A DNA stretch of 64,000 nt, taken from the NCBI GenBank assembly GCA_964235945.1, contig CAXSDV010000007.1:1-64000 (forward strand), written 5' to 3'. Below the pieces are notes generated by a model. That model was not told the DNA's origin and searched no databases. It saw nothing but the letters and a program-made list of their open reading frames with translations. Below, piece by piece: positions 8,075-16,485 of this stretch. The position numbers and the translations under genes are program-made. The stretch comes from JASLDZ01 sp964235945 (GTDB lineage Bacteria; Pseudomonadota; Alphaproteobacteria; Caulobacterales; Caulobacteraceae). The number at the start of each line of letters is the position of its first letter. The first letter of the stretch is position 1.

Positions 8075-10348
8075 GTGGACCCGATGGAGGCGATCCGCGC
8101 CACCTTCTTCCAGGAATGCGAAGAAGGCTTGGCCGAGCTGGAGCAGGGCCTCCTGGCGGTGGAGGCGGGCGACACCGATCCCGAGACGGTCAACGCCGTC
8201 TTCCGCGCGGTGCACTCGATCAAGGGCGGGGCGGGGGCCTTCGCGTTGGACGACCTGGTGCGCTTCTCCCACGTGTTCGAGAACACGCTGGACAAGGTGC
8301 GCTCGGGCAAGCTCGCCCCCGAGCCCCACCTGCTGCGCGTGTTGCTGCGCGCGGCGGACGTGCTGAGCGACCTGGTGCGCGCCGCGCGCGACGGCGGCGC
8401 TGTGGACGAGGCGCGCAGCCAAGCCATCGCCGCCGAGCTGGACGCGGCCAGCGCGCCCGCGGGCGGTCCGCCCGTCGGTCCCGTCGTCGAGGACGACGAC
8501 GGCATGGGCGACTTCGTGTTCACCCCCGTCCAGTTCGACACCCCCGGGGGCTTCGAGGCGGATGCCGACGAGCCCGCCTTCGACCCCCCGGCCGCGAGGT
8601 CGCCCGCGGCCTGGATCGTCCGCTTCCAGCCCGCGCCCGCGCTCTACGCCAAGGCCAACGAGGCGGCGCTGCTGTTGCGCGAACTGGCCCGCCTCGGCCC
8701 GACGACCGTGGAGCTGGACGCCGCCGCCCTGCCGGACCTGGCCGACCTGGACCCCGAGGGAGCCTACCTCGCCTGGATCGTGCGGCTGGAAGGCCCCGCC
8801 ACCGAGGCGGACGTGCGCGAGGTGTTCGACTTCGTGGAGGGCGACTGCGACCTGTCCGTGGTGCGCGAGGATGACGCGGCCGCGGTCGACGACGGTCTCG
8901 ACCTGGCCGCGCTCCTGGCCGCCGTGCGCGAGCCCGAGCCCGAGCCCGCGCCCGCCGTCGCCGTCGCCGTCGCCGCGCCCGAGTTGGACGTGGCCGCCCT
9001 GATCGCGGCGGCCCAGGCGGCGGTCGCCTCCGCGCCCCCTCCCGGCCCGTCGCCCGTCGCACCGCCGGGCGCTTCCGCCCAAGCAGCGGCGGCGGCGCCG
9101 TCCGCCCCCGCCCCGGTCGCCCCCGCCACCATCCGCGTCGACCTCGACCGGGTGGACCGGTTGATCGACTTGGTGGGCGAGCTCGTCATCAACCAGGCCG
9201 TGCTGAACCAGCGCGTGATGGAGGCGGGCCTGATCGCGGCGCGCGGCGGCGGCGAGGCCGACCTCGCCTCCAGCCTCGGCGAGCTCGAGCAGCTCACCCG
9301 CGAGATCCAGGACAGCGTGATGGCCATCCGGGCCCAGCCCGTGAAGAGCGTGTTCCAGCGCATGCCGCGCCTCGCGCGCGAGGTGGCGGCCATGACCGGC
9401 AAGTCCGTGCGCCTGCTCACGGAGGGCGAGGGCACCGAGGTCGACAAGACGGTGATCGAGCGCTTGGCCGACCCGCTCACCCACATGATCCGCAACGCCA
9501 TCGACCACGGCCTGGAGACGCCGGACAAGCGCGCCGCCGCCGGAAAGCCGGAGGAGGGGGTGGTCAAGCTCGCCGCCTTCCACCGCTCCGGCCGCATCGT
9601 CATCGAGGTGTCGGACGACGGAGCGGGCATCAACCGCCCGCGCGTGCGCGGCATCGCCGTGGAGAAGGGGCTGATCGCGGCGGACGCGGTGCTGAACGAC
9701 GAGGAGCTCGACAACCTCATCTTCATGCCCGGCTTCTCCACCGCCGACGTCGTGTCCGACATTTCGGGGCGGGGCGTGGGCATGGACGTGGTGAAGCGCT
9801 CCATCGCGGCCTTGGGCGGACGCATCTCCATCGCCTCGCGGCCGGGGGCGGGCTCGACTTTCACCCTCAGCCTGCCGCTGACCCTGGCCGTGCTCGACGG
9901 CATGGTGGTGTCGGTGGGCGACCAGACGCTGGTGGCCCCGCTCACCGCCATCATCGAAACGCTGCAGCCGCGCGCCGCCGACGTGCACGCCCTGGGCGAA
10001 GCGCGCGTGATCGCCATCCGCGGCGGCTACGTGCCGCTGATCGACGTGGGCCAGGCGCTGGGCTTCCGCGAGGAGCCGCTGGACGCCACGGGCGGCGTCG
10101 CCCTGCTGATCGAGGGCGACGGCGGCTCGCGCGCGGCCCTCCTGGTCGACGGCATCCAGGGCCAGCGCCAGGTGGTCATCAAGAGCCTGGAGGCCAACTA
10201 CCGCCAGGTGCAGGGCATCGCCGCCGCCACCATCCTGGGCGACGGCCGGGTGGCGCTGATCCTCGACATCGACGCCCTGGTCGCCGCCGCCCGCACGGAG
10301 GCCGCCCCGTCGCGCGCCTCCACCCCTCTCCGCCTCCTCGCCGGATGA
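8075..10348 (+). CDS. cheA: Chemotaxis histidine kinase CheA
   Basis: CheA autophosphorylates and passes phosphate to the CheY and CheB receivers. The domains run in order: HPt with the phosphoacceptor H47 in FRAVHSIKGGAGAF; a P2-like domain (about 190-270) to dock regulators; a long Ala/Pro linker; the P3 dimerisation helices; the ATPase domain with N-box HMIRNAIDHGLE, EVSDDGAGIN and GRGVGMDVV; and a C-terminal CheW-like P5 domain coupling to receptors. Length is 757 residues from the GTG start, and an in-frame ATG three codons on is an alternative. The stop overlaps cheW by ATGA. Confidence 0.97.
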   Translation: MDPMEAIRATFFQECEEGLAELEQGLLAVEAGDTDPETVNAVFRAVHSIKGGAGAFALDDLVRFSHVFENTLDKVRSGKLAPEPHLLRVLLRAADVLSDLVRAARDGGAVDEARSQAIAAELDAASAPAGGPPVGPVVEDDDGMGDFVFTPVQFDTPGGFEADADEPAFDPPAARSPAAWIVRFQPAPALYAKANEAALLLRELARLGPTTVELDAAALPDLADLDPEGAYLAWIVRLEGPATEADVREVFDFVEGDCDLSVVREDDAAAVDDGLDLAALLAAVREPEPEPAPAVAVAVAAPELDVAALIAAAQAAVASAPPPGPSPVAPPGASAQAAAAAPSAPAPVAPATIRVDLDRVDRLIDLVGELVINQAVLNQRVMEAGLIAARGGGEADLASSLGELEQLTREIQDSVMAIRAQPVKSVFQRMPRLAREVAAMTGKSVRLLTEGEGTEVDKTVIERLADPLTHMIRNAIDHGLETPDKRAAAGKPEEGVVKLAAFHRSGRIVIEVSDDGAGINRPRVRGIAVEKGLIAADAVLNDEELDNLIFMPGFSTADVVSDISGRGVGMDVVKRSIAALGGRISIASRPGAGSTFTLSLPLTLAVLDGMVVSVGDQTLVAPLTAIIETLQPRAADVHALGEARVIAIRGGYVPLIDVGQALGFREEPLDATGGVALLIEGDGGSRAALLVDGIQGQRQVVIKSLEANYRQVQGIAAATILGDGRVALILDIDALVAAARTEAAPSRASTPLRLLAG

Positions 10349-10806
10349 ATCCCATGACCGAGTCGCCCAAGGGCCGCGAGCTGATCGCCTTCCGCATCGG
10401 CGCCCAGGAGTTCTGCGTGGACATCATGTCCGTGCGCGAGATCCGGGGCTGGGCCCCCGCCACGCCCTTGCCGCGCTCGCCGGGCTATGTGCGCGGCGTC
10501 ATCAACCTGCGCGGCGCGGTGCTGCCCATCGTCGACCTGTCGGCGCGCCTGGGCCTGGGCTCCGCCGAGCCCACCCAGCGCCATGTCATCATCGTGGCCC
10601 AGATCGGCCCCCAGCTCGTGGGCCTGTTGGTGGACGCGGTGAGCGACATCCTCACCGTCACCGACGACCTCGTGCAGCCGACGCCGGACGTGGCGTCCGA
10701 CATGGCGCGCACCTTCGTCCAGGGCCTGTTGGCCATGGACGGGCGGATGATCAGCCTGATCGCGCTGGACCACGTCCTGCCCGAGATCGAGCGGGAGGCG
10801 GCGTGA
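10345..10806 (+). CDS. cheW: Chemotaxis coupling protein CheW
   Basis: CheW bridges chemoreceptors to CheA in the signalling array. The 153-residue protein has the CheW-fold hallmarks: a strand FRIGAQEFCVDIMSVREI, then RSPGYVRGVINLRGAVLPIVDL and a C-terminal LIALDHVLP. It overlaps cheA at its start and cheR at its end, each by 4 bp, which implies translational coupling and matched protein amounts. Confidence 0.97.
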   Translation: MNPMTESPKGRELIAFRIGAQEFCVDIMSVREIRGWAPATPLPRSPGYVRGVINLRGAVLPIVDLSARLGLGSAEPTQRHVIIVAQIGPQLVGLLVDAVSDILTVTDDLVQPTPDVASDMARTFVQGLLAMDGRMISLIALDHVLPEIEREAA

Positions 10807-11711
10807 CCTTCGCCAGCCCGCCCGCGCGCGGAGCGGCCGTCCCGAACGGACGCCGGCCCGCGGCCCTGGTCGAGGGCGAGTTCCCGCTGACCGCGGAGGA
10901 CTTCCGCCGCATCGCCGCCATGCTGCACGCGGATGCGGGGATTTCGCTTCCCGAGTCCAAGGCCACGCTGGTCTACTCGCGCCTGGCCAAGCGCCTGCGC
11001 GCCCTGGGGCTGGAGAGCTTCCGCGACTATTGCACGCTGGTGGCCGAGCACGAGGGGGCCGACGAGCGTCAGCGCATGCTGGCGGCGCTGACCACCAACG
11101 TCACCCGCTTCTTCCGCGAACCGCACCACTTCGAGCACCTGACCCGCGTCGTGCTGCCGCCGCTGCTGGACGCCGCGCGCCGGGGCGGCCGGGTGAGGAT
11201 CTGGTCGGCCGCCTGCTCCAACGGGCAGGAGCCCTACTCCATCGCCCTGACCATCCTGGCCCTGGCGCCCGACGCCGCCGAGCTGGACGTGCGCGTGCTG
11301 GCCACCGACATCGACCCCAACATGGTGGCGGAGGGCCGCGCGGGCCTGTACGCGGCCGGCTTGCTCGATCCCGTGCCCGCCGAGATGCGCCGCCGCGGCT
11401 TCGCCCCCGCCGCCGACGGCTCCGGCCGCATGGAGGTGGCCGACGAGCTGCGGCGCTTGGTCGTGTTCAACGAGCTCAACCTGATCGGGAACTGGCCCAT
11501 GAAGGGCCGGTTCGACGCCATCTTCTGCAGGAACGTCGTGATCTACTTCGAGGAGGACACCCAGAGCCGGGTGTGGAGCCGGTTCGTCCCCCTGCTGCAG
11601 CCGGGCGGACGCCTGTTCATCGGCCATTCCGAGCGGCTGACCGGCGAGGCCGTCGCCCGCTTCGACGGCGAGGCCATCACCGTGCACCGTCTGAAGGGGC
11701 CCGCCCGATGA
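10803..11711 (+). CDS. cheR: Chemoreceptor methyltransferase CheR
   Basis: CheR methylates glutamates of chemoreceptors with SAM for adaptation. The 302-residue protein has the N-terminal helical domain (FRRIAAMLHADAGISL), the TTNVTRFFREPHHF signature, the SAM-binding IWSAACSNGQEPYSIA and the FCRNVVIYF segment. The receptor in this operon ends in WEEF, a plausible docking tail for CheR. The GTG start overlaps the cheW stop. Confidence 0.97.
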   Translation: MTFASPPARGAAVPNGRRPAALVEGEFPLTAEDFRRIAAMLHADAGISLPESKATLVYSRLAKRLRALGLESFRDYCTLVAEHEGADERQRMLAALTTNVTRFFREPHHFEHLTRVVLPPLLDAARRGGRVRIWSAACSNGQEPYSIALTILALAPDAAELDVRVLATDIDPNMVAEGRAGLYAAGLLDPVPAEMRRRGFAPAADGSGRMEVADELRRLVVFNELNLIGNWPMKGRFDAIFCRNVVIYFEEDTQSRVWSRFVPLLQPGGRLFIGHSERLTGEAVARFDGEAITVHRLKGPAR

Positions 11712-12784
11712 GCGCGCTCGCCGCCACTCCCGACGCCCGCCCCGGCCTGACCCGCGTGCTGGTGGTGGACGACAGCGCCACCATGCGCAGCCTGCTGCGC
11801 CGCGTGCTGGAGCAGGACCCCCGGATCGAGGTGGTGGGCGCCGCCGCCGACCCGCTGGAGGCGCGAGCGGCCATCAAGGCGCTCAACCCCGACGTGGTGA
11901 CGCTGGACGTCGAGATGCCCAACATGAACGGCATCGAGTTCCTCGGCCGCCTCATGCGGCTGCGCCCCACGCCGGTCGTCATGGTCTCCAGCCTGACGAC
12001 CGCCGGAGCCGACGCCACCCTGCAGGCGCTGGAGCTGGGAGCGGTGGACTGCGTGGCCAAGCCCTCCACCGGCGGCCTGCACAGCTTCGACGAGCTGCCC
12101 GCCAAGGTGCGCGCCGCCCACGGCGCCCGGCTGCGGCCGCCGACGGTCGCACCCGCGCCCGCCGCCCCGCCCGCCGTGGCCGAGGGCGATCCCGACGGTC
12201 GGGCGGTGGCCATCGGTTCGTCCACCGGCGGAGTGGAGGCGCTGATCGCGGTGGTGACGCGCTTTCCCGCCCGGTGCGCGCCCACCGTGATCGTGCAGCA
12301 CATGCCCGCGGGCTTCACCACCAGCCTCGCCGCCCGCCTGGACCGCCTGTCGGCGCCCGTGGTGCGCGAGGCGGTGGACGGTGCGCGGCTCCTGCCCGGC
12401 CACGTCCACCTCGCCCCCGGGGGGCTGACCCACGTGGAAGTGGTCGGCCCCGCCGGCGCGCCGCGCCTGTCGCTGCGACCCACGGACCCGGTCAACGGCC
12501 ACCGCCCCTCGGTGGACGTGTTGTTCGCTTCCGTGGCCCGCACGCTAGGCCCCCGCGCCCTGGGGGTCATCCTGACCGGCATGGGCCGCGACGGCGCGCA
12601 GGGCCTCCTCGCGATGCGACAGGCCGGGGCCGACACCCTGGGCCAGGACGAGTCGAGCGCGGTCATCTACGGCATGCCCAAGGCCGCCTTCGAGATCGGC
12701 GCCGTGCGCCGCCAGCTTCCGCTCGAGAAGATCGGCGCGGAGATCACCAGCCTCACCCAGCGCCAGGGAGCGAAAGCCCGATGA
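11708..12784 (+). CDS. cheB: Protein-glutamate methylesterase CheB
   Basis: This 358-residue two-domain protein has an N-terminal receiver with D21/D22 and phosphoacceptor D67 (TLDVEMPNMNG). A Pro/Ala linker follows, then a C-terminal methylesterase with the catalytic serine in AIGSSTGGVEAL, histidine in VIVQHMPAGF and aspartate in GMGRDGAQG. It removes methyl groups added by CheR and is activated by phosphorylation from CheA. The real start is the ATG overlapping the cheR stop. Confidence 0.97.
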   Translation: MSALAATPDARPGLTRVLVVDDSATMRSLLRRVLEQDPRIEVVGAAADPLEARAAIKALNPDVVTLDVEMPNMNGIEFLGRLMRLRPTPVVMVSSLTTAGADATLQALELGAVDCVAKPSTGGLHSFDELPAKVRAAHGARLRPPTVAPAPAAPPAVAEGDPDGRAVAIGSSTGGVEALIAVVTRFPARCAPTVIVQHMPAGFTTSLAARLDRLSAPVVREAVDGARLLPGHVHLAPGGLTHVEVVGPAGAPRLSLRPTDPVNGHRPSVDVLFASVARTLGPRALGVILTGMGRDGAQGLLAMRQAGADTLGQDESSAVIYGMPKAAFEIGAVRRQLPLEKIGAEITSLTQRQGAKAR

Positions 12785-13170
12785 GCAAGGCCGCCGCCCT
12801 CAAAGTGCTGATCGTCGACGACCAGATGACCATGCGCGCCCTGGTGCGCACGGGCCTGCAGCAGCTCGGCTTCAAGGAGTTCGACGAAGCGGCGGACGGC
12901 GAGGACGCCCTGCGCCGCATGGTCGCCGCCCCCGCCCAGCTGGTCATCTCCGACTTCAACATGCCCAAGCTCGACGGGTTGGGCCTGCTGCGCGCCATCC
13001 GCAGCCACCCGCCGGTGCGCACGGCCGCCTTCATCATGCTGACGGGCCGGGCCGACAAGGAGCTGGTGCAGCGCGCGGTGCAGTACGGCGTCAACAACTA
13101 CCTGGTGAAGCCGTTCACCGTGGCGCAGCTCAAGGGCAAGATCGAAGCCGTGTTCGGGCCCCTCGGGTGA
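12781..13170 (+). CDS. CheY-type single-domain response regulator 2
   Basis: This is the second stand-alone receiver of the operon, 129 residues, with D13/D14, phosphoacceptor D58 (SDFNMPKLDG), threonine in MLTGRA and lysine in LVKPF, so it should be phosphorylatable. In Caulobacter the equivalent position is called cheYII. Whether it or regulator 1 binds the motor cannot be told from sequence. The start overlaps the cheB stop by 4 bp and its stop overlaps cheD. Confidence 0.93.
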   Translation: MSKAAALKVLIVDDQMTMRALVRTGLQQLGFKEFDEAADGEDALRRMVAAPAQLVISDFNMPKLDGLGLLRAIRSHPPVRTAAFIMLTGRADKELVQRAVQYGVNNYLVKPFTVAQLKGKIEAVFGPLG

Positions 13171-13721
13171 GCGCGCTCGCCCACGCCGCCGGGCCCGCCG
13201 AGCGCCGCGTCCACGTGGTCCAGGGCGAACAGCACGTCACCGCCGCGCCCGAGGTGATGCTGACCACCATCCTGGGGTCGTGCGTGGCCGCCTGCCTGTT
13301 CGACCCCGTCGCCGGGGTCGGCGGCATGAACCACTTCCTCCTGCCGGGGGATGCGGCCAACGCCAGCGGCGTGCGCCACGGCGTCCACGCCATGGAGCTG
13401 TTGGTCAACGCCCTGCTGCGCGCGGGGGCCTCGCGCGGCCGGCTCCAAGGCAAGCTGTTCGGCGGCGCGCGCCTCCTGGAGGGCCTGACGGACGTGGGCG
13501 CGCAGAACGCCGACTTCGCCGAGAACTTCCTGCGCCGGGAGGGCGTGGCCTGCGTCGGCGGCAGCCTGCGCGGCGTGCAGCCTCGCCGCGTGCAGTTCTG
13601 GCCGGTGAGCGGCCGCGCGCGCCAGCTTCAGCTCGCGCCCACCGAGCGCCAGGTGTTCGAGGTCGAGCGCCCCCGCCGCGTGGAGCCGAAGCCGGACGAC
13701 GGCGACGTCGAGCTGTTCTGA
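13167..13721 (+). CDS. cheD: Chemoreceptor glutamine deamidase CheD
   Basis: CheD deamidates specific glutamines of chemoreceptors and in some bacteria also binds a CheY phosphatase. The catalytic cysteine (C39 in TILGSCVAACL) and histidine (H56 in GGMNHFLLP) are in place, followed by KLFGGA and FLRREGV motifs of the family. The 184-residue protein ends in an acidic tail GDVELF that closely resembles the ends of two other proteins of the operon. GTG start overlapping the preceding stop. Confidence 0.94.
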   Translation: MSALAHAAGPAERRVHVVQGEQHVTAAPEVMLTTILGSCVAACLFDPVAGVGGMNHFLLPGDAANASGVRHGVHAMELLVNALLRAGASRGRLQGKLFGGARLLEGLTDVGAQNADFAENFLRREGVACVGGSLRGVQPRRVQFWPVSGRARQLQLAPTERQVFEVERPRRVEPKPDDGDVELF

Positions 13722-14090
13722 ATGACCGCCGCTCCGCCCTTCGCCGTCGTGCTGGACGCCCTGGCCGGCGAACTCGACCGGCTGCACGCGGACGCGCTGC
13801 GGTTGCAGGAGGACCTGTCGGGCCTCACGGACGAGCGGTCCCACGGCGGGGCCGCCCGAGCGGGCGAGCGCGCCCGGATGCAGGGCCTGCAAAGGCTGGA
13901 CGCGCTCACCCAGGGCGTCCAGGCCCTGGGCGGCTTCGCCAGGGGCCTGGCCGCCGCGGCCCCCGTCGGGACGGTGGAGTTCGGCGCCCTGGAGCGGCCC
14001 TCGCTGTCGGACATGGCCGCCAGGCTCGGCTGGTCCGCCTGCGCCGCCGCCGCGCCCGTCGGTCCCGACGAGGGATGCGAGCTCTTCTGA
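13722..14090 (+). CDS. CheU-like small chemotaxis-operon protein
   Basis: This 122-residue protein occupies the place of cheU in the Caulobacter che1 operon. I see no recognised domain. The first 50 residues are Leu/Ala-rich and predicted helical (possible coiled coil), the middle is polar, and the end is DEGCELF. The ATG follows the cheD stop without a gap and its own stop overlaps the next start (TGATG). The role is unknown, and the assignment to CheU rests on position and general character, not on a motif. Confidence 0.6.
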   Translation: MTAAPPFAVVLDALAGELDRLHADALRLQEDLSGLTDERSHGGAARAGERARMQGLQRLDALTQGVQALGGFARGLAAAAPVGTVEFGALERPSLSDMAARLGWSACAAAAPVGPDEGCELF

Positions 14091-14686
14091 TGGCGTCGCC
14101 GCCGAGGGAGGACCGGCTGAACCTGGAGCGGGTGGGGGTGCTCGTGATCGAGGGCAACTCCGCCGAGCAGGACCTGCTGGCGCAGGTGCTCACCGGCTTC
14201 GGCGTGCGCAACCTGCGCCGCTGCCCGGACGCGGAGGAGGCCAAGACCGCCCTCGCCACCTTCGACACGGGGCTGATCATCGCCGACGGTTCGGCGGCGG
14301 ACGGGGCGGTGTACGACTTCGTGGCCTGGCTGCGGCGCCACGCGCCCGAGCCGCGACGCTTCCTGCCCGTGCTGCTGCTCAGCGGCCACGTGCGCATGTC
14401 CCAGGTCGTGCGTGCGCGCGACTGCGGCGCGAGCTTCGTGGTCACCAAGCCGCTGGCGCCGCGAATCCTGCTGGACCGCATCGGCTGGCTGGGACGCGAA
14501 ACGCGCGGCTTCATCGAGATCGACGGCGGCTACGTCGGTCCCGACCGCCGCTTCAAGTCGTTCGGGCCGCCGCCGGGCGAGGCCGGTCGCCGCAGGGACG
14601 ACCTGCCGCTGGAGGTGGGCGACGCGGTGGAGGCCAACATGAGCCAGGACGACATCGACGCGCTGATGAACCCCCGCCGCGCCTGA
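14090..14686 (+). CDS. CheY-like receiver with Arg-rich region and C-terminal FliM-like peptide
   Basis: The protein has 198 residues. Residues about 14-135 form a receiver domain with the probable phosphoacceptor D66 (IIADGSAADG), S98 and K120 (VVTKP). The usual acidic pair is reduced to E21 (VLVIEGN), so metal binding and phosphorylation may be weak. The extension holds clustered arginines (R153, R154, R167-R169) and ends with MSQDDIDALM at 184-193, which looks like the CheY-P-binding N-terminus of the flagellar switch protein FliM. Position matches cheYIII of Caulobacter, a gene I recall as one of the c-di-GMP-responsive Cle regulators. Last gene of the operon. Confidence 0.8.
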   Translation: MASPPREDRLNLERVGVLVIEGNSAEQDLLAQVLTGFGVRNLRRCPDAEEAKTALATFDTGLIIADGSAADGAVYDFVAWLRRHAPEPRRFLPVLLLSGHVRMSQVVRARDCGASFVVTKPLAPRILLDRIGWLGRETRGFIEIDGGYVGPDRRFKSFGPPPGEAGRRRDDLPLEVGDAVEANMSQDDIDALMNPRRA

Positions 14687-14730
14687 GCGCCGCCCCTGAC
14701 CCGCCGCGATCCGGCGCGGAGGGGAGGGCG

Positions 14731-15828
14731 TCAGGCCCCGGTCAGGAAGTTCATCACGTCGCCGTCGCGCACGACGTAGCCCTTGCCTTCGGCGCGCAGC
14801 TTGCCCGCTTCGCGCGCGCCCGCCTCGCCCTTGAAGAGGACGTAGTCGGCGTAGGCCACGGTTTCGGCGCGGATGAAGCTCTTCTCGAAGTCCGAGTGGA
14901 TCACCCCGGCGGCCTGGGGGGCGGTGGCCCCCACCGGCACGGTCCAGGCGCGGCTCTCCTTGGGTCCCACGGTGAAGTAGGTCTGCAGGCCCAGCAGGGC
15001 GTAGGCGTCGCGGATCAGCCGGTCGAGGCCGGGCTCCTCCAGCCCCAGGGTCTGCAGGAAATCGGCCCGTTCGTCCGCGTCCAGCAAGGCGATCTCGCTC
15101 TCGATCTTGGCGGAGATCACCACGCTGCGCGCGCCGTCCGCCGCCGCGCGGACGGCCACCTGGCCGGACAGGGCGTTGCCCGCCTGCGCCGAGTCCTCGT
15201 CCACGTTGCACACGTAGAGCGCGGGCAGGGCGGTGAGGAGCTGGAGCTGGCGCCAGCCGCGCGCGTCGTCCTTGGGCACGGCGGCGGTGCGCGCGGGCCG
15301 GCCGGCGGACAGGGCGTCCAGCGCGAGCCTGGCCAGGCGCAGGGTGTCGCCCGCCTCCTTGTCGCCGTTCTTGGCCTTCTTCTCCAGCGCGGGGACGCGC
15401 CGCTCCAGGCTTTCCAGGTCGGCGAGCATGAGCTCGGTTTCGATGATCTCGAGGTCCGCCAGGGGATCGACCCGGCCCTCGACGTGGACCACGTCGCCGC
15501 CTTCGAAGCAGCGCGCCACGAAGGCCACGGCATCGCAGTCGCGGATGTTGGCCAGGAACTGGTTGCCCAGGCCCTCGCCCTTGGACGCCCCGCGCACCAG
15601 GCCCGCCACGTCCACGAAGTTGATCCGCGCCGGGATGATCGCCTTGGACTCGCCGATGGCGGCCAGCGCGTCCAGCCGCGGCTCGGGCACGGCCACGTCG
15701 CCCACGTTGGGCTCGATGGTGCAGAACGGGTAATTGGCCGCCTGCGCCTGGGCGGTCTGGGTCAGGGCGTTGAACAGGGTCGACTTGCCGACGTTCGGCA
15801 GGCCGACGATGGCGACTTTGAGGGCCAT
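14731..15828 (-). CDS. ychF: Redox-regulated ATPase YchF
   Basis: YchF is a 365-residue universally conserved Obg-family P-loop protein that prefers ATP and associates with ribosomes. Visible are the P-loop GLPNVGKSTLFNAL at the N-terminus, NFVDVAGLVRGASKGEGLGNQFL, a central coiled-coil insertion (about 130-170) and the C-terminal TGS domain ending in the YVVRDGDVMNFL motif. It is converged upon by the chemotaxis operon with only 44 bp between. It probably ends the rplY-pth-TPR-GNAT transcription unit. Confidence 0.97.
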   Translation of the reverse strand: MALKVAIVGLPNVGKSTLFNALTQTAQAQAANYPFCTIEPNVGDVAVPEPRLDALAAIGESKAIIPARINFVDVAGLVRGASKGEGLGNQFLANIRDCDAVAFVARCFEGGDVVHVEGRVDPLADLEIIETELMLADLESLERRVPALEKKAKNGDKEAGDTLRLARLALDALSAGRPARTAAVPKDDARGWRQLQLLTALPALYVCNVDEDSAQAGNALSGQVAVRAAADGARSVVISAKIESEIALLDADERADFLQTLGLEEPGLDRLIRDAYALLGLQTYFTVGPKESRAWTVPVGATAPQAAGVIHSDFEKSFIRAETVAYADYVLFKGEAGAREAGKLRAEGKGYVVRDGDVMNFLTGA

Positions 15829-15858
15829 GGCGGTCTCTACAGGGAAGGTGGCGCCCGT

Positions 15859-16481
15859 TTAGACGAGCCGCTCGTCGCTGGCGATGTCCNNNNNNNNNNN
15901 NNNNNNNNNNNNNNNNNNNNNNNNNNNNNNNNNNNNNNNNNNNNNNNNNNNNNNNNNNNNNNNNNNNNNNNNNNNNNNNNNNNNNNNNNGGGGGCGTCCT
16001 CCTGCTCCGTCGCGCGGTAGCCCCGGGCGGCGTAGAACGCCACGCCCGTCAGGGTCGCCCCCAGCACGATGCGGGTGAAGCCCGCCGCCCGCGCGCCCGC
16101 CTCGCAGGCGTCGAGCAGGGCGGCGCCCACGCCCCGGCGAGCGAAGGCGGGGTCGACGAAGAAGGCGCGGATGCGGGCGGGCTCGGCGGCGGGGTCGAGC
16201 GGCTCGCCCGGCGGCGCGTCCGCACCCCGCGCGCCGAACAGGGTGCGCCGGAAGCTCCAGCCGCCGCATCCGGCCAAGGCCTCGCCCTCGGGCGCCCGGT
16301 CCTCCCAAGCCAAGAGGTAGGTCCGGTCGGCCAGGAGCTGGTGATCCAGGCCGAACACGCTGCCGAGCGCGGCCTCGCGCTGGTCGGCGGTGTAGTCGCC
16401 GGCCTGCAGGCCGTGGACCGAGCGGGCGATCAGGGCGGTGATCGCCTCCACGTCGTCCGGCGTGGCGGGGCGCAGGCGCAC
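15859..16481 (-). CDS. GNAT-family acetyltransferase, interrupted by assembly gap
   Basis: The readable N-terminal 164 residues form a GNAT fold: LRPATPDDVEAITALI start, CGGWSFRR, the strand RIRAFFVDPAFARRGVGAALLDACE with the Q/RxxGxG/A-type acetyl-CoA motif, and GFTRIVLGATLTGVAFYAARGYRA. The rest falls in the N run at 15890-15989. Beyond the gap, DIASDERLV followed by TAA at 15859-15861 looks like a natural end, but it is in a different frame across the arbitrary 100 Ns. Start is GTG, 4 bp after the TPR gene. Substrate unknown. Confidence 0.75.
15890..15989. other. Assembly gap of 100 N
   Basis: One hundred consecutive Ns break the GNAT acetyltransferase gene near its 3' end. The round length is a placeholder, so the true size is unknown. 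Sequences on the two sides do not obviously repeat each other. Confidence 1.
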
Positions 16482-16485
16482 GGCT

